A stretch of DNA of 64,000 nt from Papilionanthe hookeriana x Papilionanthe teres. Its lineage: Eukaryota; Streptophyta; Magnoliopsida; Asparagales; Orchidaceae. The stretch lies in assembly GCA_022702705.1 (NCBI GenBank), contig CM040428.1, positions 90,474,933-90,538,932 on the forward strand, written 5' to 3'. The position numbers and the translations under genes were made by a program. The notes beneath the pieces are model-generated. The model was not told where the DNA came from. It saw only the letters and a program-made list of their open reading frames with translations, and made no database searches. Shown here one piece after another: positions 49,712 to 59,800 of the stretch; within the stretch, counting starts at the first letter, position 1; each line of letters starts with the position of its first letter.

Positions 49712-50221
49712 TAGAAATCTCCTTCCCCTTACAACGGGTCATGACAGTCGGTGCCGCCACTTTTTGTAGCAGTCAGATGATATGACATGTCAGCTCTGTT
49801 CAGTTTTGTACGCAAGATCTGTTTTTGGGTGCTTGTCAGCATATGATCAGTTGTACTACTTCTAGAAGAATTAATGAAATTTTTTGTTTTTCAGAAATGA
49901 TTTCTTTTCAGTATGATAGTCGAAAGCCGTTGAACCACAAGTTTGGTTTCAAAATGAAAAGGACAAAAAGAATGATGCAGAAGAAAAGAATAAAAAGAAA
50001 ACACAATGAAATTAAAAGCTGAAATGAACCCGAAACTTAGATCGGATGAAAATGAAATTGAAATGAAATCCAAATCGAAATTTAAAATCTAAATTTAAAT
50101 CAAATGAAAGGAAATGAAACAAAACAAATTTTATGAAAATGATGAATTGAAAACGAAACAAAATGATAATTTTCTCTTTTTCTCTCTCTCGAGATTCTAA
50201 ATCACTGTACTCATCTTTAAA
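49712..50221 (+). other. Non-coding tail of ALKBH copy 2, continuous with the island
   Basis: Matches 45093-45600 almost throughout, including GACATGTCAGCTCTGTTCAG, the AAATGAAATTGAAA-rich stretch and the CTCTCTCTCGAGATTC run. At 50221 copy 1 switches to satellite, whereas here unique sequence continues. Copy 2 therefore shows the more complete arrangement and copy 1 the truncated one. Open frames of 60 to 78 codons on both strands are low-complexity (Phe- or Lys-rich) and unsupported. Confidence 0.75.
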
Positions 50222-50524
50222 TCGCTCGCTTTTGTGGGCACTCCACAAAATTTGGCACTTTTCACACAGCGACGCTTCTTACAAATTTGAAATATTTGGA
50301 AATTCTCCAATTCTTGCAATGGCTACCGATCTTGGCCGAATTGCACCAAATCGCTTTCTTTGAAAGTCAAATACCAAGTTTTACCCAATTCTCCCTAAAT
50401 GAAATTTCGGGATCAGTACCTAAATCCTGATTCCCCTCTGTCACCTCTTAGGTTGGATATGAGTCCTTGAGCTTTCCTTCCTATGTGGCACCTTGTGCCG
50501 GATGTGCGTCCTTGAGCTTTCCTC
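50222..50524. other. Unique non-coding sequence at the left side of the island
   Basis: About 300 bp of ordinary-complexity sequence (for example CTTTTGTGGGCACTCCAC and GAATTGCACCAAATCGC) leading into the minisatellite. A near-duplicate phrase (GAGCTTTCCT.CC after GTCCTTG) occurs at about 50465 and 50511. I recognise no gene or element here. Confidence 0.5.
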
Positions 50525-51240
50525 CCCAAGATCTTCCCAAAATTCCCAAATTTTCCATCATCCGTCTGGGAAATTTTTTCGCCCTCCAAGAAATTCCGGG
50601 AACGGAACTTAGCCGTCCGATTTCTCAAAATTCCCTAAATTTTCATCATCCTTCCGAGAAATTTTTCCGCCCTCCATGAAATTTTGGGAACTGAGCTTAG
50701 TCGTCTAATTTCCCAAAATTCCCTAATTTTCCATCATCCTTCTGAGAAATTTTCCCACCTTCCATGAAATTCCGTGAACGGAGCTTAGTCGTACGATTTC
50801 CCTCGAAATTCCCTAATTTTCCATCATCCTTCCGAGAAATTTTTCCGCCCTCCATGAAATTCTGGGACCGGAGCTTAGTCGTCCGATTTCCCAAAATTCT
50901 CTAAATTTCCATTATCCTTCCAAGAAATTTTCTCGCCTTCCATGAAATTCCGAGAACGGAGCTTAGTAGTCTGATTTCCTCCAAATTCCCTTCCGATTTC
51001 CCAAAATTCCCTAATTTCTCATCGCCCTTCCTAGAAATTTCCCCGCCTTCCATGAAATTCCTGGAACGGAGCTTAGTCGTCCGATTTCCTTCAAAATTCT
51101 CTAATTTTCCACTTCCTTTTGAGAAATTTTTCGCCTTCCGTGAAATTCCAGGAATGGAGTTTGGTCGTCTGAGTCCCCCTAAATTCCCTAATTTTCCATT
51201 TCCCATTTGAGAAATTTTCCACACCCGCGAAATCCCGAGG
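50525..51240. repeat. Minisatellite, about seven to eight units of ~88 bp
   Basis: Units contain CCCAAAATTCCCTAATTTTCC, CATCATCCTTC.GAGAAATTTT, CC.TCCATGAAATTC..GGAA, and CGGAGCTTAGTCGTCCGATT. The GAGCTTAGTCG motif recurs near 50600, 50690, 50778, 50868, 50956, 51067 and 51151, with spacings mostly 84 to 90 bp and one of about 111. It is unrelated to the 78-bp satellite. The minus-strand open frames here (rich in KLGNFEGNRTTKLRSRNFMEG) are translations of the repeat, not genes. A looser echo of the unit continues to about 51350. Confidence 0.88.
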
Positions 51241-52280
51241 TCGGTATTGAAATTCTGATTCTCATTTCTAAGGATGGAACCTAAATTCCAGTTCTCATCC
51301 TTCTGGGATCGGTACTGAAATTTTGATTTCCCCTCTACACTCTAAATTTCCCGCAAAGTTAAAATCTTCAAATGTAAAATTCCATAAATTATGAAACTTC
51401 CACAAATTCTATAAATCTTGAAACCAAATTTTGAAACTCAAATTTAAATTAAAATTCAAACTTAAAATTCAAATTAAAATCAAATCCTTATTCTAAATCC
51501 AAATTTCAACTTCAAATCGATTCGGATCGGACTCCTTCAGAGTTTGAAAGCTTGAAACCATAGCGTCTCTCATGAAGGTATTCCATTTTCTTCCCCGGTG
51601 AGAGTTCCCGGGACTTGAAGTTCTATCTACTAATCCCTAGGAGAAACTTCCTCACCAAATTTTGTGTTTGTCTTGAGTTTTAACTCAGACAATTGTGTTA
51701 GTTTTGTTGATCTCGTCGGTCAATACCAATACGTGTAGTGTGCTTGCCCAGCACACCACACCTATTGGGGGTCCATTTGTTGACCTCACTTTTGGTTGAG
51801 GTCTATTCGCTCTTTAGAATAGCCTTGGGTCTAGCCATAGGACTCTCTTGGTGATTTCCTTAGAAGACTATTCATGGCACCCCTCCCCATAGAAATTTAA
51901 ACTTTTCTTACTTCACTGGAAGTTTTCATATGCTTAAGGCTTAACTTCCAGTTTTGGGAGGAAGAGACCAATCATAAGGAAGTCCAGGGGAAGTCTCCTA
52001 TAAGAGATCAGACCATAGGATCTACCCTGGGAGGTCTGCAGCCCACACTCACACTACACACTAACAACCCTAAACAATGCACATCACCTTTTGATCCCTA
52101 ACTCTTTGAGAACTCATGTAAGTGGTTTTCCCAACCCTTTAGCCTCAGGCTGGGGTTCAGATAGTACCAACACATAGAGGACCAATTGAGGGTGACCCTT
52201 GGTCCATGACTCAATCTAAACAATTTCATACTACTCACCTTCAACCAATCCCGATTTGCCTAAACATTCCAAATGTCTAG
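51241..52280. other. Non-coding island sequence, no gene recognised
   Basis: Contains an A/T-rich run of AAATTTAAATTAAAATTC-type words (51400-51520), then mixed sequence including CCCAGCACACCACACC near 51745 and GAAGTCCAGGGGAAGTCTCC near 51980. No open frame of useful length, no tRNA-like or rRNA-like sequence and no familiar transposon motif was seen. It could be long LTR or non-autonomous element sequence. Confidence 0.5.
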
Positions 52281-53340
52281 CCCCTTTACCCTAAAATACT
52301 CAAAATTCACAAAATACCTAAAATGCCCCGAAAACCCTAAAATCCCCCAAAATTTCCAAAATCTCCAAAATTATCCATATTAATCCTAAAAATCATTCAA
52401 AAATACCCCTACCACTCAAATTAACCAAAATAACAAAAAATTGCCAAATTTCACCAAAAATCCCCAAAATGCCACTCTTAGCCCAAAATTCTAAAAATTC
52501 CAAAAATTCCCATAAATTCCCAAAACATCCAAAATATTCCCAATTTAATTTCTCCCAACTACCACATGACCCTATTTGGTAAATTTAGCCTAATTTAACC
52601 AAAAGCCTAATTTGACCCATTTAACCAAAAAGTGCCCAAATTAAACCCAATGTCTACCCAATTGGTCCCAATCTTGCCCAATTTCAATTCCATACTTTAA
52701 TTCAACATCTTCAATACCAATCTAACTAAATCTAAGCTCAATTTGACCCACATTTGAGTTCAATTTCACTTAAAATCGAAAATCCCCAATTTTACCAAAA
52801 TGATTCAAAATCCCCAAATTCACCCAATGTCAACCAATTCCCCCCAAATTTCAATCTTAAACCCTCCATAACACTCCTATGAATCACATGCAACATTCAA
52901 TTGCTCCCAATTTGAGCCCAACTCTCACCCAAATCCACTTGACATAAAAAAATACCCAATTATAACCCAAGTGCAACACATGCCCAAAATCCATCAAATT
53001 GATTGGTCAAACCCAAAAATTTACACCCAATTGATGTTGGGAACTCTTCACCACATTCCCCTAGACCATTTTGAGCTTTAAATTAGCCTTGGACCCAACC
53101 TTAGCTCAACCTAAACCCAAGTTGACCTAACTTGCCCCAAATTTTCCAAAATCCCAAAACCACTCCAAGTCTTCATGAAAAATTTTCAATACAATCATCT
53201 ACACAATTTTGCTCAAGATACTTGGGCTCAATTTAAGATTAAACCCAAGTTAGCCCAATTTGAACCCAAGGTAACCCAAATGAACCCATGACCCAATCTC
53301 AAAAAATTGAACCAAATGTGACCAAACCAACCCCTTCACA
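52281..53340. other. G-poor, C/A-rich strand-asymmetric tract
   Basis: For about 1 kb the plus strand is dominated by words such as CCCAAAATTCC, TTTCACCAAAAATCCCC and AACCCAAGTTGACC, with only occasional G. Long stretches of tens of bases have none. The asymmetry begins more weakly in the minisatellite and fades after about 53350. There is no open reading frame of note and no simple period; the words look like degenerate short repeats. Confidence 0.7.
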
Positions 53341-54540
53341 GCCACAAAGTTGACCCTAGGGACTAGGCTAAACCCACCTAGTCTACCCTTGTAGAGCCGT
53401 GGACCAAAAGTCCCCCAAACTAGGGGTTCTTATCCCTTAAATGATTAAATCCAAGAGATGTTTGCCATAATGCCATAACCATTAAAACCCATTGCACTCA
53501 TGGCCTGCGCACTGGTGCACCTGACCACCTGGCCACCTCCCATAGGCTGGCAGGCCGGCCTAGTGGCCGGAAAATGGTAAAAATGAGAGACACCTCCCTC
53601 TTGGCCAAACCCAAACTCCACCCTATGGCTAACTTAGCCCAAAATTGCCACCAAAGCTCCTCTGCACTCTACCTAGGCAGCTTTTTGCACCTAAATTAAA
53701 GCCCTGACATCAACCCAAGCCATGGCTATTTAAGCCACCACCCCTCACGACCAAAAGGAGGTGCTGAAAATTTCTTAGCAAAAACCAGCCAAAATCTCAC
53801 CAGAGCTCCTCCAGACCTCCTTAAGACAATTCCAGGCATTTTCCCCCTCTGGTTCCCACTGCCTGAGCTGAATTTCAGAGCTCAAATTTGGCTGGAAACC
53901 AGGACACTTTCTAATACACCTCCACACAGTACCAAATCTCAATTAACTGCACCCACACCTTCCCAACTGTGAAAGAAGAAGATCCTCCATCGAAGCCCTA
54001 TCACAGAAGGCCTCTGCACCAGACTTCCATCAAAGCTCGAAATCGGGTCTGGTCACTTTCATACTAAGACAGTTCACCGGGCAAGAGGCTTCATCCCTGA
54101 GCTCCTGGGACTCCAACAAAGGTGTAGAGCATCTCTTATTGAAGCTTTACTTCTCAGAGCTAAGGTATTGCCTCCTTCTTCTTCTCGAGCTTCTCTGGAT
54201 TCCTCATGTAATTAAGGTTAATTTAAACTATGATTAGCCTTGTGGATATGTTCGCCATGCTTAGACAAGTTCATAGTATCAGGCCCGAAGTTTTTTGGTT
54301 GAGTCTAGGCTGAGATATTAGGGTTTTAGTGTGGACGGCTCTCGGGACGAACTAGTTTAGGACAAAGCTCAGGCTCCGTTGGATTATCTGTGTATTAAAC
54401 GGAGGGCTAGGATGGCGCCGGATGGAATGTTGAAGCAGAACCGCTGAGTCGCGTGGTGATGTCTTAGAAAGCGGTGCCCAACTAGAAAGAGACGCATGTG
54501 TTTTCGACCCGCCATAGGTTTGCATGGCGCTGACGTGGTT
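53341..54540. other. More GC-rich, gene-like but non-coding segment
   Basis: Base composition becomes balanced and includes GGCAGGCCGGCCTAGTGGCC near 53550 and GGATGGCGCCGGATGG near 54415. A TATA-like box lies at 53726. The stretch 53755-54210 resembles a transcript leader (CTCC- and CTTC-rich, with TTCTTCTTCTCGAGC), but I find no coding frame and no familiar protein. Candidates are the R/U5 region of a large LTR, a long non-coding RNA gene, or a decayed promoter. Confidence 0.4.
53726..53734 (+). promoter_or_regulatory. Candidate TATA box in the island
   Basis: CTATTTAAG preceded by CATGG and followed by CCACCACCCCTCACGACC has the layout of a plant core promoter, with a start expected about 25 to 32 bp downstream. 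It sits where the sequence changes from G-poor to balanced composition. Support is from motif and context only; chance occurrence is possible. Confidence 0.4.
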
Positions 54541-56844
54541 AAGTAGGAAAATCCATATTTTCTGAATTATTTAAATCACAAGAACTTTAAAAATTCATAT
54601 ATTAGCTTAGAAAAATTAGAAAAGTAGAAGAAAAATACCCTGTTACTCAGTGAACAGAGGAGAACAATGTGGAAAGGGTTTGAAGTATTTTTCATGTATA
54701 TTTTATTTTTAATGATTTAAATACTTATTTCAATCTTTTAATTCTCCACTGACCCAAACATTTCACCATGGCTTGAGCTTTGGGGTCTTGTTCTAACTGT
54801 CATAAGGGATCTTCCCTGATTTTTCCAAAGTCAGGGGGCATCTCTACGAGGAGATATCTATTTTTCAAGTTATTGTGTCTGTTTTGGTATAAAAATTTTA
54901 ATAATTAAAATAATAATCAGAAAAATGAAAAGTAAATTTTGGTAGGTCTCTTATGATCAGTGGTCCCTAGGATAATTATTTCCTAGGCTACTAAAATGTG
55001 CACTAATCATCAACTTGACCTAAAACAAACACTTAATTAATTAAGATAAAATAAAAATTAAAGTAACCTAAATATGATTGTCCACTGTGTCTCAAGGACA
55101 GAGGAACTCTTCTAAAAATTTTGAAGTCATTTGGAATTAATTTAAAAAGCTAAATAATTTTTTTAAGTCAAATGACATTTTTGGCACTTAAATGAATTTT
55201 AATAAATAAAATACCACTAAAAAATTTACAAATTTAATTTTGGGTGTTCTCTGTGATCAGTGGAATTTTCTAAAAATTAAATTGGAATTTTTATAAAATT
55301 TTCATTTTAAATCACAAAATTATTGAAAATCACCAAATTGTCACATTTGGTCTTCTAATAACTTATGAACCATCCACATAATTTTCCTAAGTCCCTAAGT
55401 CAAGATATTAATTTTTAAAGGCTTAAATGAATTTTTAAAAGGCTAAAAAAATGATTTTTCTTAACTTTGCACTAAAATAATTCTAAAATTAAAACAAAAA
55501 TAAAAAAATATCAATTTTTTTTTCTCTTCGTTCCCTGACGTCAGAGAGATTTTTGAAAAATATAAATTGAGTTTTCAACTTTTAAAATATTTTATAGTTA
55601 ATTAAAACTCCAGAAATTAAAATAATTCTAGTAATTAAAATAAACTTACAAAAATCATGAAATTTGGTTCAGTGGTTCTCTGGTCTAGGTTTACCTCCAC
55701 TAAAAATTTCAAAGTAAAATATTTTGTTTTGAGCAAGTTATGAAATTTTCACTAAAAAACTCTATTTTTGCATTAAAATAAATATTTAAATTAAATTAAA
55801 ATATGAAAAATCACATTTTTCTCCTCGGATGTTTTAATTATCTCATTATTAAGGTATCATGAAAATTCCAAAGTCATTTGAAATGAATTTAAGGAATTAT
55901 GAACTGATAAGGCCCCAAGGGAAAAGTTGTAATTTTAAGTGTTTAAGCCTTAATTAATATTTAGGCCTAATCAAAGGGTAAAATGAGGAATTGATGATCC
56001 TAAATGATATGATTGGATGTTTGAGACATTAAAGGGATAAATGGTGGAAACCAACTTAAATTTTGTTTTATCAAAATTAAATGTTTGGATTTTCCTAATT
56101 AATTTTAATTTGGAAGATAATTAAACAAAATGACCCTTATGGTTAGGGGTTAATCTTGAAGGTTAATAATCCACTAACTTGCACCTCTATTTGGTATATT
56201 AAATGATAGCCCAATATTTTGATAAAGATCAATTAAACTAATTTAAATTTTTTCTAAAAAAAAGGAACTACAAATGTATCCATCAAAATTTTAAGGGCTT
56301 GGTAGTGAGCTAGACTTAATCAGTCTTGCTAGGAGAAGTTTAGAAAAGCAAACCTAATCAAATTCTAAATGCTTGAAAACACTACAACCCCAAATCAAAA
56401 TTAAACTAAGTACCCTAATAATTTTAATTAGTCCTTTGGGGTCTTCACCCACATATTTCTTAAGTTAAATAATAAACGATGAATTACCCTACTCTTAGAA
56501 ATAATTAAAACACCAACTCGCTGAGCATAAGGGTATAAAATAGATAGATTATATAATAGTTATGATAGGTTCAAAATGATCTCAAGGAAACTCAAAAGAA
56601 TTATGAAACATCTAGGTATCTCCTAGGGGCTCTTCACAAGTCTTTTGGACACCTTGCAGGACTACTGCACCGATCATATTTATTAAAAGAAAATATCTCA
56701 TAAATGAATAGGACCCACCAGGTTATGACCTATGACTTTGTAGGCCTATGATGAACATATCTATAAGGTTTTACTTCCCTGCAAATATAACTGTTTATTG
56801 CAAAGAATACTAAAGTTTCAGGTGGAGGAACGAGAAGACTCGCC
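54541..56844. other. AT-rich non-coding tail of the island
   Basis: About 2.3 kb of AT-rich sequence with degenerate internal repetition: GATCAGTGG follows a TCTC motif near 54955 and 55250, and AAGTCATTTG is followed by GAATT or AAATG near 55125 and 55872. No coding frame, tRNA or transposon motif is seen. It ends at GAGAAGACTCGCCCA, where satellite begins without transition. Confidence 0.5.
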
Positions 56845-59800
56845 CATTGACCTATTGGGTCAATGGGTTGGCATTGGGTAAAAAATTAACCATTTTAACC
56901 AAAGTTGACTTTTTGGTCCAAAGTTGACCTATTGGGTCAACGGTAGGTCATTATATCAAAAATTGACTTTTTTTGACCAAAATTAACTTTTTTGTCAAAA
57001 GTTGACCTATTGGGTTAATGAGTTTGTCATTGCGTCAAGGATTGACTATTTTGACCAAAGTTAACTTATTGGTCAGAGATTGACTTACTGGGTCAATAAT
57101 TGGTCATTATTTCAAAAATTGTCAATTTTGACCAAAATTGACTTTTTGTCAAAAGTTGACCTATTAGGCCAATGGGTTGGCCATTGGTTCAAGGATTGAT
57201 CATTTTGACCAAAGTTGACTTTTTGGTCAAAAGTTGACCTATTGATGGGTTGGTCATTGGGTCAAGGATTGACCATTTTGACTAAATTTAACTTTTTTGT
57301 CAGAGATTGTCTTACTGGGTCAATAATTGGTCATTAGGTCAAAAATTAATCATTTTAACCAAAATTGACTTTTTGGTCAAAAGTTGACTTATTGGGTCAA
57401 TGGGTGGTCATTAAGTCAAAATTAACTATTTTGACCAAAATTGACTTTTTGGTCAAAAGTTGACTTTTTGGTTAGAGATTGACTTATTGGATCAATAAAT
57501 GGTCATTAGTTCAAAAATTGATAATTTTGACCAAAATTAATTTTTTTGTCAAAAGTTAACCCATTGGGTCAACCGGGTGGTCATTCGGTCAGAAATTGAC
57601 CATTTTGACCAAAGTTGACTTTTTGGTCTAAAGTTGACTTATTTTGTTAATGAGTTGGTAATTGAGTCCAGAATTGACCATTTGACCGAAGATGACTTTT
57701 TGGTCAAAAGTTGATCTAATGGGTCAATGGGTTGGTCATTGGGTCAAAAAATGACCATTTTGACCAAAGTTGACTTTTTAGTCAAAAGTTGACCTATTGG
57801 GTAAATGGGTGGTCATTAGGTAAAAAATTAACTATTTTGACCAAAATTGACTTTTTGGTCAAAAGTTGACATATTGGGTCAATGGCTTTTTCATTGGGTC
57901 GAGGATTTACCATTTTGACCAAAGTTGATTTTTTGGTCAGAGATTGACTTATTGGGTCAATAATTGGTTATTAATTTAAAAATTGACTTTTTAGTCAAAA
58001 GTTGACATTTTAGGCCAATGGGATGGTCATTGGGTTAAGGATTGATCATTTTGACCAAAGTTGACTTTTGGTCAAAAGTTCACCTATTAATGGGTTGGTC
58101 ATTAGGTCAGAAATCGACCATTTTTACTAAAGTTGACTTTTTGTCAGAGATTGGCTTATTGGGTAAATAATTGGTCATTAGGTCAAAAATTAACCATTTT
58201 CACCAAAATTAACTTTTTGGTCAAAAGTTGACCTATTGGGTCAATTGGTGGTCATTAAGTCAAAAATTGACTATTTTGACCAAATTTGACTTTTTGGTCA
58301 AAAGCTGAACTATTGGGTCAATGGGTTTGCCATTGGGTCAAGGATTGACCATTTTGACCACAGTTGACTTTTTGGTCAGAGATTGACTTTTTGGATCAAT
58401 AGTTGGTCATTAGGTCAAAAATTGATTATTTTGGCCAAAATTAATTTATTTGTCAAAAGTTGACCCATTGGGTCAACGGGGTGGTTATTAGGTCAGAAAT
58501 TGACCATTTTGACCAAAGTTGACTTTTTGGTCAAAAGTTGACCTATTTTGTCAATGAGTTAGTAATTGGGTCAAAAATTGACCATTTTGACCGAAGATGA
58601 CCTTTTGGTCAAAAGATGATCTATTGGGTCAATGTGATGGTCGTTGGGTAAAAAATTGACCATCTTGACCAAAGTTGACTTTTTGGTCAAAAGTTGACCT
58701 ATTGGCTCAATGGGTGGTCATTAGGTCGAAAATTGACTATTTTGACCAAAATTGACTTTTTGGTCAAAAGTTGACCTATTGGGTCAATGGGTTTGACATT
58801 GGGTCAAGTATTGACCATTTTAACCAAAGTTGATTTTTTTGTTAGAGATTGAGTTATTGGGTCAATAATTGGTCATTAATTCCAAAGTTAACTATTTTGA
58901 CCAAAATTAACATTTTGGCCAAAAGTTGACCTATTAGGCTAATGGGTTAGTCATAGGGTCAAGAATTCGTCATTTTGACCAAAGTTGACTTTTTGATCAA
59001 AAGTTGACCTACAAGGTCAATGGGGTGGTCATTGGGTCAAAAATTGACCATTTGTACCAAACTTGACTTTTTGATAAAAAGTTGACCTATTGGGTCAATG
59101 GGTGGACATTATGTAAGAAATTAACTATTTTGACCAAAATTAATCTTTTGGTCAAAAGTTGACCTGTTGGGTTAATGAGTTTATCATTGGGTCAAGGATT
59201 GACCATTTTGACCAAAGTTGACTTTTTAGGTCAATAATTGGTCATTAATTCAAAAATTGATGATGTTGGTCATTAGGTCAAAAATTGACAATTTTGACCA
59301 AAATAAAATTTTTGATCGAAAGTTGACCTATTGGGTCAACAGGGTGGGGTGGTCATTGGGTCAGAAATAGACCATTTTTACCAAAGTTGACTTTTTGGTC
59401 AAAAGTTGACCTATTTGGTCAATGAGTTGGTAATTGGGTCAAAAATTAAACATTTTGACCAAAGATGACTTTTTGGTCAAAAGTTGATCTATTGGGTCAA
59501 TGGGTCGGACATTGGGTCGAATATTGACCATTTTGTCTATAGTTGAGTTTTTTGTCAAAAGATGACCTATTGTGTCAATGGGTGGTCATTCAATCAAAAA
59601 TTGACTATTTCGACCAAAATTGACTATTTGATCAAAAGTTGACCTATTGGGTCAATGGGTTTGTCATTGGGTCAAGGATTGACTATTTTGACCAAAGTTA
59701 ACTTTTTGGTCAGCGATTGACTTATTAGGTCGATAATTGGTCATTAGGTCAAAAATTAACTATTTTTATCACAAGTGAATTTTTGGTCAAAAGTTAACCT

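Noticed and set aside
49539..49760. Minus-strand 73-codon frame opposite the ALKBH copy 2 C-terminus
   Set aside because: It is antisense to recognisable RRMDED...YEPDPEL sequence and has no family features of its own.
50697..51224. Minus-strand open frames of 65 and 107 codons with a repeated NRTTKLRSRNFMEGG motif as a repeat protein
   Set aside because: They exactly follow the 88-bp minisatellite, whose unit length is not a fixed multiple of three; motif continuity is broken by frame changes and there is no plausible start context.
48911..56844. The ALKBH copy plus island as a standard processed pseudogene inserted by a LINE
   Set aside because: There is no poly(A) tract at the right end, and about 7 kb of additional sequence follows the gene. 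The flanking 17-bp match is weak evidence inside a satellite.
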